Shown piece by piece: positions 27,273 to 38,351 of a stretch of DNA of 64,000 bases; positions within the stretch are counted from its first letter, which is position 1, and each line of letters starts with the position of its first letter. Position numbers and translations under genes: made by a program. The notes below the pieces were generated by a model. That model had not been told where the DNA came from, did not search any database, and worked only from the letters and a program-made list of their open reading frames with translations. The DNA comes from Trachythela sp. YZ-2020. Taxonomy: Eukaryota; Cnidaria; Anthozoa; Malacalcyonacea; Clavulariidae. The stretch lies in contig JADLSH010000217.1 of assembly GCA_016169945.1 (NCBI GenBank), positions 2,604,001-2,668,000 of the forward strand, in the 5' to 3' direction.

Positions 27273-27521
27273 TTTGACAAGTTTTTTCAAAATATATAAT
27301 AGATTTTCAGGTCTGCAAGCAATAGCAATTGACTATTAAAGACTACCAAGTTGTGTTAAATTGAAATTGGAGACTTAGAGCAAAGCATATGCAAATTTTG
27401 TTTGACAAGTGATTAACCGCTTGACCAAATTGACCAATAAGAAGCGATAACTCGCGCATTTAACCAATCATTTTGGGAGACGCTGAGAAACAGGAAACAA
27501 GCAGATTAGCAGTGCCTGCAG

Positions 27522-27529
27522 TGACGTCA
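27522..27529. promoter_or_regulatory. CRE/ATF site in a divergent promoter
   Basis: Perfect palindrome TGACGTCA in the 330-bp gap between the SAM-gene start (27272, minus) and the zinc-finger exon start (27603, plus). CREB/ATF factors bind this sequence, and head-to-head gene pairs often share such a site. No TATA box is obvious on either side. Confidence 0.4.
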
Positions 27530-27602
27530 GTCTCAGTTACCATCACAGTTAGCATATGATTATTGATCAAGTCGTCCTGTTTGTGAAATAATTATAAATG
27601 TG

Positions 27603-27812
27603 ATGGCGAACTTCTGCTGCCAATTGTGTTCGACGTTTTTTGCGTCCACGATTGTTTTAATGATAAAACATCTCATACTGGTACACAAAAGTGATCCTAA
27701 TCTGCATATCATATGTGAAGTATGTGGTTGTCAATGTATTACAATATTGTTCGCTAATCCAAATTACATATATAAGCCAAGTATGAGAGTGAACCCTCTC
27801 AACCGCTGACCG
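27603..27812 (+). pseudogene. Decayed first exon of a C2H2-like zinc-finger protein
   Basis: ATG at 27603 opens MANFCCQLCSTFFASTIVLM with a C-x2-C pair, then IKHLILVHKSDPNL supplying two histidines, then a second C-x-x-C start (CEVCGCQ). This is the layout of a cnidarian family with C2H2-type fingers at the N-terminus. After CGCQC the frame no longer gives the expected second finger; a neighbouring frame (SMYYNIVR) looks closer to it, suggesting a frameshift. It stops at NPLNR near 27807. No downstream exons were found. It could instead be a chance ORF. Confidence 0.4.
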
Positions 27813-27904
27813 CTAGAGCCGAAAAAACAGATTTTACTCGCAGTAATGACGCTTTCATAATTTTTTCACAAATATCTGTTTTCCCCTAACAAAATGCACC
27901 AACA

Positions 27905-28413
27905 TAAGTAAATTAATACGGGGAATAATATTGCAATACATCTTGCATACAAAATATTTTTTCTTCTATTTTTAATTATTTTTTTTGTATTTTTCACTCA
28001 TCAAAGTCCAAAGTGCGGACAAAGATAACTGTTGTTGGTTTTAACCAAAACCTTTCATACTTGGTAAAGGCAGTCCCCTAGTGGTTTTACACCAAATATC
28101 ATCACAATGGCCAGTCAGCCCCGAAACAAATATGAAAAAAATTGTCTTCTTTCGGCTCTAAACCATTTTTCAACCAAAAAATAGGAAATATTTATTTTGG
28201 GCGTGACCGGCCGAGGTGCTGATATTTCGTGTAGACCCACTAGGGCATCATCGTTACCAAGTATGAACCGTTTTGGTTAAAACCAACAAGAGTTATCTTT
28301 GTCCGCACTTCGGACTTTGATTTGTGAAAAATATAAATAAATTAATTAAAAATAGAAGAAAAAATATTTTGTATGCAAGATGTATTGCAATATTATTCCC
28401 CGTATTAATTTAC
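27905..28413. repeat. 509-bp fold-back with about 155-bp arms
   Basis: The left arm (27905-28070, containing AATATTGCAATACATCTTGC and CCAAAGTGCGGACAAAGATA) is mirrored by 28256-28413. Related single arms with TTTTGGTTAAAACCA recur at 28560-28625 and 30840-31075. Probably a non-autonomous inverted-repeat element; no target duplication was resolved. Confidence 0.8.
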
Positions 28414-28414
28414 A

Positions 28415-30840
28415 TATGCAAGTGTATCTTTTGGAGAAAAACATACGTTCAACCATTAGATAATTTTACTAAGGTAATACAATTTTTTGGTCAAAATAAT
28501 AAACATTTTTTTCTGGCTTGTTTGGGGCGTGGGACTGCTTGGTCCTAGTATTTGGTGTGCCTTTAGGTCACTATCATTGTGTCCGAGTATGAACATAGTT
28601 GGTTAAAACCAACAGGAGTTATATCCTAACAAACTTGTCAAAAAAACTTTTTTTTCTCACTTTATTCGTGCTTAGCGGTCAGCCGTTTTGACCGTTCGGT
28701 TCCACATTTGCCAAGCAGATACCTTCTATGCCTCTAAGCTTAAGTCCTAAATATGATCGTTATCGGTTCAAATCGACAAAAGTTATAGGGAAAAGAAATT
28801 TTTACCATCACGGGTTTTTTGAAAAAGGCACTTTTTACCAATTTTGCGGCGCTCTAGAGGTCAGCGGTTTAGAGGGTTTGAACCCAAACTTTGTATGAAC
28901 ATACTGCATGGCATAATAAACGTGTGTACCAAGTTTGGAGGGATAAGGTTAAAAGCAATCAAAGTTAGAGATTTTCTCAAATTTAGCGAGCGAATGGGGT
29001 AGAGCTGAGAATGAGACACCCAGTCATCAGGCTAACTTTTTTCATATTTTTTCATATTTTTTTCCCATTATATTTTTGTATGTTTTACCCTTTTAGATTT
29101 AAGCTCTTGCTTTGAAACTTTGCACAGTAGGGCTCAATTGAATGGCCTTTCCGATTCCGGCGTTTGTTTTCTGAAAAAAGTTGAACTTCCGGGGCAATGG
29201 CGCATTATTTGCGCATGCGCATACGTTAGTGCGTTTTCTTAGTACTTCCGCTCGCCAGAATTTATTTATACTTAAGGATTTTATGTACCATTGCATGCTC
29301 TATCTAACAGTATGACTTTTATAACAATTCATGGGCGTGGTCAAAAGTTATGATGATTTTTCCATTTTTGTTATTTTAGCGCTTGGGACCTGGGTATTAG
29401 AGTTGCCGACTAGATATAGGCGGGGTTATGTTGCGCACCAAGGGTACTATGGTATTGGGAAATTATATCACGTGATAGGCCAACAACTCGGTACCAGGCC
29501 CCATAACACAAAATGCCATTTACCCAACCCCCCGGTATGGGGTTCAGAGTATGACATTTTTTTGACCATAAATTCGTATGTAGAATCCTATTCTCTACCC
29601 ACACACAAATTTTGGTGCTTTTACCGATTTTTTCCTGTTACTTATTAGAAACCGCGCGATTTCAAATTTAGTTAAATTTCAATAAACCAATCAGATTTCA
29701 ATGAAATTCTTTGAAACTTGGCTGGTTGGTTAGGATTAATATTTGTGTGATACTGACCGAGTGTCAGACGTTTTACTGTAATAACCGCCTTCCAAGATAC
29801 AAAAAGGCTATATATCATATAACTCATGAAAGCGAGGCTGGTTCTTTCATTTTCCTGGAATCGAGTCTTTATTATTGGATGTTAATAATAACTATGTGAT
29901 AGTTGTATGATTTGATTAGAAATTCAAAAATATATCTTAGGGTAAACTTTTTTAAATTTAGTATAATATTGCAGAGCCACCTTAAAGGTATAAACCAAAC
30001 GGATGCAACAGTAATAAAGGCTGACTAGTTCTTATCACATATGGTAAATTTAGTACATTTTCAATAAAAGCCAACTGTAATACAGGCATCCAAACCTGGC
30101 CCAGAAATTTTATTTTTTTTCTTCTCGCAAAGATTTCTGGGTAGGATTTAATTTTTTCTCTTTAGAGCATGCACAGTTGGAATGCCCATTCAAAGAGCTT
30201 TCATATGACACCTCATTGGCCTGTTTAAAGAGATATATGTTTTAACGCTAAAAAAGTATCATAGCCACCTTAACCTACATATCCAACTATATGGCAGGCA
30301 TCTACTGACGACGGTCTATCACCACGTGAAGTTTGGTTATTTTTCCTGCGTTGGGCAAAAAGTTATTCGTGACCGAGTATTGGGAGACTAGGGCGAGTTA
30401 CGCTGCTGGGGGTAATTTTGAATATTTTTAGATGCAAATAAGGTAGTTAATAGCTATTACCACGGGTATACTGCTGGCCAAGCTTGAATACAAACGGTTG
30501 AATTCTCGATTAGTTACTAATAAAAAGGTGTTTATTCCTTATATCTCATGAAATCGAGGCTGTCAATGAAAATTATTCATGTATGCGTATAAAGGATTGG
30601 GCGTTCTTTAGTACCATGGATGGCATTTTTCCATAGCACGAAAAACCAGCGAACAATCAATCTATTTTATTTAATTCATTAGTTTACTTTTATTGCACCT
30701 TGACTCTCCTATGCCCATATAGAGCTCCCTAAGGCGTACCTAATTATTATATTTAAAAATTATAACGAAGCAAGAGCAATATAAAAAAATTAGGATAAAA
30801 TGTCACCCTGAACGATTTTTGCAGATAAAAATATGTCATT
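28415..30840. other. No gene recognised; degenerate repeat modules
   Basis: Weak repeated modules of the type GGTTAAAACCAACAGGAGTT, and AT-rich unique sequence. The overlapping open frames at 29331-29648 (plus) and 29410-29604 (minus) show no recognisable protein features. Confidence 0.45.
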
Positions 30841-31075
30841 TATTTTTGGGCGTGGTCGATTTTGACCACGAAATTTGGTGTAGTCTTATTCCATAAACAT
30901 TGTTGCTAAGTATAAACCGTTTTGGTTAAAACCAGAAAAAATAATCCACGTCCGCACTTCAAACTTTGAAGCGTGAAAAATATAAAAAAAAAAAAATTAA
31001 TTAAAAATAGACGAATTAATTTTTAGCAACAAGATGTATTCAATATTATTGCACATTTCAATATACATATGCAGG
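30840..31075. repeat. Related single arm of the 27905-28413 fold-back family
   Basis: Contains AAACCGTTTTGGTTAAAACC, a GTCCGCACTTCAAACTTTGA stretch and CAAGATGTATTCAATATTAT, in the same order as the right arm of the fold-back at 28256-28413, with substitutions. Confidence 0.65.
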
Positions 31076-31344
31076 TAAACGTACGTAGTTCTAGCTTTAA
31101 TATTCTAGGCTCTGCTAACTGGTGAGATGGTGAAAATCCTCTATTAATTTTCTTTGATAACACCTCTCCCCCTGCCATTGTAATAGCCAGACGAAGAAAT
31201 ATATATATTAGGTCCAATGATTAGTGCCATTAATTTTCTTAGACGTTTTCAGTTTTTAGGTAACTGTATTCAGGGAATTCCCCTTCCCTCGTGCCATTAC
31301 ACCCCATGTTCTTAATTAAAGTACTGTAATTTCACTAAATACCC

Positions 31345-31665
31345 CCCCCCCCTCATACTTTGAGATTAATAGACGATTCATGGTAGTGTGGTTCTTGCAT
31401 GCATATGCTGTAGAAATGGCTGAGATAAACAATTTTGTGTCAAAATCTGAACAGTGTTATGGTATTGTTAGGTCTTTTAGATGTAAATTTCAAATATGGG
31501 ATAACTACTGTATTAAATTTTCCTGTTGTAACATTACTACGTTTCCTACTGGTTTTGACATAGATAACATTTGTTGCAAATATATAGTATATTATGGTTA
31601 TAAAAACACTCTCCTTCAGGGATTGATTTACTTGGGGGAGGGGGGGGGGTGCGCCCCCCCCCATT
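31345..31665. other. Homopolymeric C and G tracts
   Basis: A run of C at about 31341-31352 and a G run followed by a C run at about 31634-31662. Such tracts are prone to length errors. No gene was identified between 31075 and 31890. Confidence 0.5.
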
Positions 31666-31889
31666 ATCTGGCCACTGATAGGCCTTTTTGACCATCTAGG
31701 CAAACATATTTTTCAAACATTTCTGACAAGATGACCCCATTGACCCTGCAGGGCATTCTAAGTGATGATTCACCCTCCTTCGGATGCCAGCCGCACCTGG
31801 CGTCATGATCAGCACCCTGTTATTACCTCCCTTATCAGATCATGCTGGATCCATCCCTGCTATCCTTATATACACAATATGAACTAACA

Positions 31890-32323
31890 TGGGCTATTTT
31901 AACCAATTATCATTGGGCTGTTTTAACTAACTAGTTTTGGTTATTGACCAAGAATGCAATAATGCATGTTACCAAACAATATTAAGTTATTTTAACTAAT
32001 ATCTATAAGTTACTGCCACAATGATACGAATAGTTAAAACAACCTATTGTTATTTGTTATAAACAATTAGTCTATTTGACTAATAATAATAGGTTATAAC
32101 AACCTATTAAATTAAGTTGGCTTGCATAACCAAAAAAATTGGTTGAATTAACATATTTTTATTAGTTAAATTCAATCGCTCACAATTGACCAAATAATAA
32201 TTGGTTATTTTAACCTATTTATATTGGTTCTAACCTATTCAAAAGGTTAAAACAACCTATTGATATTAGTTATAACCTATAAAAATAGGTTATTTTAACC
32301 TATCAGTTTTTACAGTGTACTGG
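31890..32323. repeat. AGGTTAAAATAACC-rich repeat element, copy 2 (inverted)
   Basis: The same near-palindromic GGTTATTTTAACC series as 19558-20150, ending with AACCTATCAGTTTTTACAGT, the reverse complement of the start of copy 1. It abuts family R copy 2 at 32323. Confidence 0.7.
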
Positions 32324-34410
32324 CGCTATGGATTACAATACAGAAAATAACCAACATTCCAACAGATTGGTTCCTGTAAGATTGAGAAAAGCGCTGCAGT
32401 TAACGGCAAGCCCATGCATGCAGTAGCAGATACTTCGTTTCGAAATCATCAAGTTTAAACTGGCAACGGGAGATAGATAGCTGTTGAATGCCATTGTATA
32501 GACCTGCATGCTATCACGGACATAATTCATGGTTATCGAGTTGTTATTGCTAATGTTATGTTAGAAATATTTCAATTTACCCTTTGTCTGATGATATCAG
32601 AAAACATAATAACCATGCTTTGTTACCTATAAACCAATATTTCGAGCTGGACTAGATTTTACCCCTGACCTTTTTAACCTTATAAATGATCAGGAATTAG
32701 CCGACTTGCATGGATATTCAAATCAATTTGTATAACTATAGGTGTGAAATTTTTTCAGTTTACCTACTTTGTCTAGAGATTATAGATGTACCACTTGTGA
32801 TACCATTTCATTGATATGGATGTTCGTATATAATAAGATCAGGACATTCCTTTAAGCGTGTAATTTTAAAAGCCGATCTGAATGCTACGGGAAATATGTA
32901 AGCACTCTGGGTTGATATAAAGTTAAAAAAATATTTATGCCGGTTATGATAGCAAAACACTTGCGAAAACTTACCACCAATATCGAACAAAAGCCCAGAG
33001 CTTCCTAGCAGGAAAATGATATATTGCAGCATTCTCAAAGCAATGAGTATAAAGAGCAGTTGATTATCCCAAAATTCTATAACAACAGTTACTTTCGATT
33101 CCCGATTAAAAATATTGAACAGAACGATACTATGTGACTCCGAGAATTAGTTGTTGACTTACTCCGACGGACGTTCAAGAATATAGAGCGTCTGTTGTTT
33201 TTTAACAAATATCTCTGCCCATATAGTAAGTGCTATAATTAGGTTGCATGGATGGAATACCATATACAAAAGGCAGGAACCACGGAACCTGTTTGAAAGT
33301 GGGGGGCAAGTTTCCGTATTTCGTATTTCAATTGCGTGCATTTAGATTTGAATTCCCGATTTTACCTTCATGCTGGGAAAGTGTGAGGCATGGGCCATTG
33401 GATTGAATTAAAAAGTTTACTTATAAATATTTTTAAAAGATATAGAACCACTTTGTATTATACTTGCCAAATAAACAGGTTTTTGTTGATTTAAAATTAT
33501 ATCAATTTATGCAAATACAAAATTATCGTAACAATTCGTGCAAGGCCACTAATCACCCCCCCCCCCCAAACACACACACACACACACGCGCGCACACCAC
33601 CCCACCTGAATAAAATAGCAAGCATATGTTTCAAACCTTTTTTTCATAAATATTATTTTCAAAAAATGTACAAGTTATTGATTTGAAATCATGACTAAGA
33701 AATTACGAGTACGCTTTTATCATTAACACTATATTTAAGAATATGCGTTATTCCATTTTGATTCTACAAAAAAGAGCTCGACATTAAAATAAATTAATAC
33801 AGCAACGGTAGGAAACGACAGTTCAATTTCATTTATCCAAAAAAGAAATAACGTTGACATGTGTAATGCCTGGCTCTCGTTTTATCAATAATTTATTAAT
33901 GTCACATTAAAGTCATTCATTGAAACTCAGCAAACCAGATTACCTGTAATAAAAATTGAACTGGGGTTGACCTATCATCATCGGAAAAAAATTGAACCAT
34001 GCATATACTATGGAAATATCATGCAAATGAGGCATACTATTTCCATATTTTGTCCTTAGTATATCAACTGTGCTTCCATATAATGTGAACTGGATGTTAG
34101 TATGGAATTTGAGTAACCTTTCCGTACTAATTGCCATTTACATACTATTTCCTACCTGTATTGATTGTATTTCCACAGTATGCATGGCTAATTTTGGAAA
34201 ATATTCCAGTGCATTTCAAGTCGGCGAACGTTGTATACTCTTTTAGTTGACTCCTATAATTAATTCAGTCAAGCTCCTTAATTGCAATTGTTATGGAAGT
34301 GTTATATATAAATAATGTTAAGGTTTAAGAACATTATACCATATTATCACACATATACTATTTTCCTGTCAATCCAACCCATACACTAATTTCTCCACAT
34401 TTACATGCTT
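32323..34410. repeat. Dispersed/duplicated region R, copy 2
   Basis: Shares its first part with 16697 onward and about 1.5 kb (32900-34400) with 60420-62110, for example AGCAAAACACTTGCGAAAAC against AGCAAAACACTTGTGAAAAC. It includes the signal-peptide-like exon annotated at 32975-33032 and its upstream region, and a CA/GC-rich simple stretch near 33558-33605. Confidence 0.75.
32975..33032 (-). CDS. Signal-peptide-like first exon, copy A
   Basis: Minus-strand ATG at 33032 opens MLQYIIFLLGSSGLLFDIG, a hydrophobic signal-peptide-like stretch, and ends at a strong donor GGTG|GTAAGT at 32975/32974. The upstream sequence (TCAACTGCTCTTTATACTCA) is conserved in copy B at 60516, suggesting 5' UTR and promoter. 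No following exon was recognised. It may be a real first exon of a secreted protein or the 5' end of a mobile element; the protein family is unknown. Confidence 0.4.
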
Positions 34411-34451
34411 GAGAACGCTACATGTAGACAACGTATATGATATATATTTTT

Positions 34452-34992
34452 AAGCCCAGGTCAAACGAGGATGAGAGTTGATGCCGAGTCAACGAGAGCT
34501 GCAACTCTCGCTGGCGTTTGATCGCCAACACTCAGCAACTCTGATCTACGCTCACCAACTACAGCTGGTTCAAATTATGATGAGAGTTGATAAGAGTATT
34601 TGCTGTTTTGACCAGCATATATACGTGGTAATATTCAGTAAACTCTCGTGCAACTGCAGGCGTTCTCATTTAACCGCGGGGCATGAGAGTTGAGAGTCTT
34701 GCTTCCCAACTCATAGTCCTCGTCCACACCTATCCGGATTCGTTGGTATCCGCAAACATTTTGTTGCGGATCAAAAAAGTTACGCGTCCACATGTATCCA
34801 GATTCGTTGCGTTTTCAAATATTTCCACTCTGGAGACCGTTTTTAAAAGTTTGCGCTTACGTTTGTATCCACAAACATTTCGTTCCGGATACATGCATGT
34901 GGACAGGAGAGGTATCCGCAACACGATGTTTGCGGATACAAACGAATCCGGATACGTGTTGACGAGGTCATATTCTCGTTTGACCAGGGCTT
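34452..34992. mobile_element. MITE with AAGCCCAGGTCAAACGAG inverted ends, itself interrupted
   Basis: The left end AAGCCCAGGTCAAACGAGGA matches the reverse complement of the right end (AAGCCCTGGTCAAACGAGAA). Internal GATGAGAGTTGA motifs repeat. The element carries the nested element at 34718-34967. Sequence near 23056-23518 is a relative. Confidence 0.65.
34718..34967. mobile_element. 250-bp nested inverted-repeat element
   Basis: The left arm CCTCGTCCACACCTATCCGG ... TATCCGCAAACAT is mirrored at the right end with a few mismatches over about 55 bases. Flanking TCATA on both sides may be a target duplication, though two bases intervene on the left. Confidence 0.8.
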
Positions 34993-35527
34993 TGGATTGA
35001 TCCAAAAATCACACATACAAAAAGCAATACTTGGCTTTGTTGCACTTCAAAGTTACGCGATGATTTTTGCACTCTTTTGAAAGCACAAAATTACTCTTAA
35101 GATCAGACCCAAACCTTTAAGAATACTTGCGATATGATTGCATTTCTCAAAGTCAATGAATAATTTCTTTGTAATATATCTTTTGCGGCTTGCAACTGAC
35201 TCAGTTTGCATATTTCGAAGGGTTGGTGTAATATATGTATTTGGCCACAACCAAATCTTTCATTATGCCCTGTCGCAGGCCTATCTTTTATGCATATGTG
35301 ATGGGACGCGTTTATTGGAGGGTTTGTTGATTTAGCAGAATTTGGATTTCTAAAGACTAAAGTTTAAGGTAATTTGAAAACCTAACTTCATGAACTTCCA
35401 GGATAATATACCACTGGAAATATTTTTAAAATCCTTACTATACGAATTCCATAGTAATTGCCATTTTCATAAATTTTCATAATATGGAAATACTACGGAT
35501 ATACTATGGTATATTAGTATTATGTCA

Positions 35528-35600
35528 GTAGTAAATAATGCCTTTCAAGTGTTTTGATTGGTTGGCTGAGCAGTAAATCTGAGGCATTATTTACTAGCCG
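35528..35600. repeat. Short palindrome, AGTAAATAATGCCT arms
   Basis: AGTAAATAATGCCT at about 35530 is mirrored by AGGCATTATTTACT at about 35582, with roughly 40 bases between. Small hairpin; origin unknown. Confidence 0.6.
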
Positions 35601-35958
35601 GATTAAATGGGGTTAAGCTTTTTAAAGGTAGGAAGTGTTTTTGCAATTAATTTATTAACAATTCGTTAGACAAATTTAAAACTTACGAGTGACAAGCAAA
35701 ATTTGCACTTGCCAACAATTCCAAGGATGATCATACACATTTAACATGAACATGACAACAATTAACTTTTCTTAAACGTTTTAATTTGTTTGATTTATTT
35801 CCTGCTTGATCTTTCTGGTAAATTTTAATCATTTTCAGCGCCATTCGGCCATAGACTTTGTTGTTTTAACGAACTCCCCGAGTATTTTAGTAGACATTAC
35901 GTATTTAAAAACGAAGTTAATTATATTCATAACGGAAGCGCATGTTGTTGTATTTAAC

Positions 35959-36226
35959 CATAGTCCCTATAATACAGTGTCTGGAAACGCGGCAAACTTG
36001 AAAGTTTATAGCCATGTCCGTGGGTTGATGTTGAGGGTGTACTGAGAGTGTACGTTTTCTTTGTTTTACAAATGTTAATATTCAGCTGCAGGGATGTTAT
36101 TGGCTGCTTTCTTCATTATGCTGAGAGAACAATGTGTTTACTGAGCGTGAAGGTGCACAAACATGAACAAAAACATGGAACAAAAGCTTTAGATGCGTTT
36201 CCAGACACTGTGTTATAGGGACTATG
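35959..36226. mobile_element. 268-bp MITE with 7-bp target duplication
   Basis: Inverted ends CATAGTCCCTATAATACAGT... of about 33 bp frame the element, and ATTTAAC occurs immediately outside both ends (35952-35958 and 36227-36233). Confidence 0.8.
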
Positions 36227-36707
36227 ATTTAACTTTATGCATATTTTACTAACCAAAACAATTATTTACCTCAGTCTCGGTGATTATCGGTGAATATTAT
36301 ACCTTAACTTCAAATTGTCCAATCAGAAAGCTCAGTTTGTGCCACCTGCATGAGCATGAAATTAATCGCGATTTCAAGCTTTACGTCATCACTTAGCGAG
36401 CCTGCGTTCCTTTTGACATTATTCGCGTAGACCACGCGAGACAAGACGCACGACTCAATGTGTGAAAATGGCGGGAAAACAATATGGCGTTCGTAATTTG
36501 TTTGTAATTTCGTAAAAGATTTATTCATTTAAATGACGATTTTCAAGAGGTATGTTACCTTAAATGATCCAAAGGATACAAGCTCAAATATATTAAAGGG
36601 AAAACGTCAGAAACTCAGGTAAAAATAAGAAATTAAACATTGTATTCGCTTAGTTATTCAGCACGTTTATTCTCAACTTAGTGGGTTCTTTAACTTTCGG
36701 TATAATA

Positions 36708-36854
36708 TATCATTTATAGACCCTTCGCTCGGGGGATTCGGCAAAATATTACCCTCAGTGATGATATTTCCCTCGGGGCAAAGCTCCTCGGGAAATATCA
36801 TCACTTCGGGTAATATTTCGCCGAATTCCCCTCGCTCCGGGTCTATAAATGATA
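36708..36854. repeat. 147-bp near-perfect palindrome
   Basis: TATCATTTATAGACCC at the left is mirrored by GGGTCTATAAATGATA at the right. Arms of about 65 bp include GTGATGATATTTCCCTCGGG. Typical of abundant fold-back elements in anthozoan genomes (from general knowledge). Confidence 0.8.
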
Positions 36855-37330
36855 AATATTCACCTCGACTTCGTCTCGGTGAATATTCACGGATAATCAC
36901 CTCCACGTCGGTGAATAATTGTTAATTATAGAAATGCTATGTAAATATTATTGCTATGTTATTTCCATAATACGCATTTCAAATATTTTCTCCAGTGACA
37001 ATGCATTTATTTATCACGTAGCGCCGGTTATTAGAGAAGATGTTTAAATAATTTCTTCATGTTAAAACGGGACAGTTACAAACGGGGGTAAGTGAGAGAG
37101 TTACATGCAATATCAACATAACATACGATTCGGTTTATCCCAACATAGTTTTTTGACACTGACTGCGAATAAACTTCAGCACCATCATAGGAGCAGAGAT
37201 CATAGTCCAAAGTTAAGTTGTTTCCTCCATTTTCATAATTATAAGAATTATCTTCAAACGATCGAATTTCACTTGCTTCTCGTTAAGATGACCTGCAACG
37301 AAAACCATGTAATCTTTGTACCATATAGTA

Positions 37331-37471
37331 GACGTAGAAATGTCAAATTTGGTAGATGACGTGTTCATGCAAGAAGAGAGAGAGTTTTTTGAGTACCGAA
37401 AGAAGCATTGTAAACCGAGGTGGGGCCGCATAAGCGCTCCACGTGCACAACAAACGCCAACTCTTCAGTAA
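37331..37471 (+). CDS. Possible terminal exon of an unidentified gene
   Basis: After a potential acceptor (ACCATATAGTAG) the plus strand reads VEMSNLVDDVFMQEEREFFE followed by YRKKHCKPRWGRISAP and ends at TAA 37469-37471. Composition is protein-like and charged, but no upstream exon was found, and it lies downstream of a gene on the other strand. Chance is a real possibility. Confidence 0.2.
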   Translation, partial: DVEMSNLVDDVFMQEEREFFEYRKKHCKPRWGRISAPRAQQTPTLQ

Positions 37472-38099
37472 ATAAATATAGGTGAGACGTTTTGTTATAT
37501 CCAAGCATCAAATAAGAACATCCATTGGGAGAGAAGTCTATAAAAATGTAGCATTACTTTGCTAGTTACCATATATACCATATAGTTATAGGTGACTTTT
37601 GATCTTGGAACAACCACCTTTTTGCGTTTTGACTATGTATTTTAAAAGTCATAAACACAAAGAGCTTTTTAGCAGCATTATTTCAAGGCAAGTTCATGGA
37701 CTCACAAAGAAGCATATATCCTGTCAAAGAACTATAAACCATGATATGGATTTTATGTCTAAGATATTTGTAAATATCGTAGTGAAAGCAGTCCTGTTAA
37801 AACGGTTCTTCTAGAAAGAAACTCCCGTTATTCGCTGGAAACCCGAAAGCTACAGACTATTTTGCAAGTGCAAAATTTTCTTTTCCGGTACTCTCTGGGA
37901 GAATAGGGAGGAAAATTTTTTTATTACATATTCGCCAAACTTTAACCTTATAACAGGGCTGTCGTGAGGAGAGTAATAATATTTTCCTCTCTGAGATGAC
38001 TGGGACAGAGAAAAGTTTGGTCAAGAGAAAATGGAGTATCTTACGGTACTTTCTAAATTCTACGATATTGAAGTGAAAATTGAAGCAAAGTATACTTAC
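37471..38099. other. No exon resolved; expected to hold the 3' end of the SEA/TM gene
   Basis: The transmembrane exon ends at a good donor (ATCGTT|GTAAGT, 38100/38099), so cytoplasmic exons should lie here or further left. I could not choose one with confidence. Confidence 0.4.
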
Positions 38100-38351
38100 A
38101 ACGATTGAAACCACAACCGGAATGAGGAAAACAACGACCAAGAAAACAATCAAAATAATTTGCCACGTTTTTAATCCATCGTGATCATCATCCACGCCCT
38201 TTTTTGCAACTGTTCAACTTTTTATAACAAACGGTGCATTCCCACTATCATTTGCTTGAATAATGGGTTCCTCGATTTGTTGAACTGTTGCATTAGCTTC
38301 AACTAAATTAAATATTACATCGATATCCGCAACGATACTCCTAACTGAAAA

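Noticed and set aside
34683..35005. Overlapping open frames on both strands (YPDSLVSANI / YPDSFVSANI)
   Set aside because: Both arise from the inverted arms of the nested MITE.
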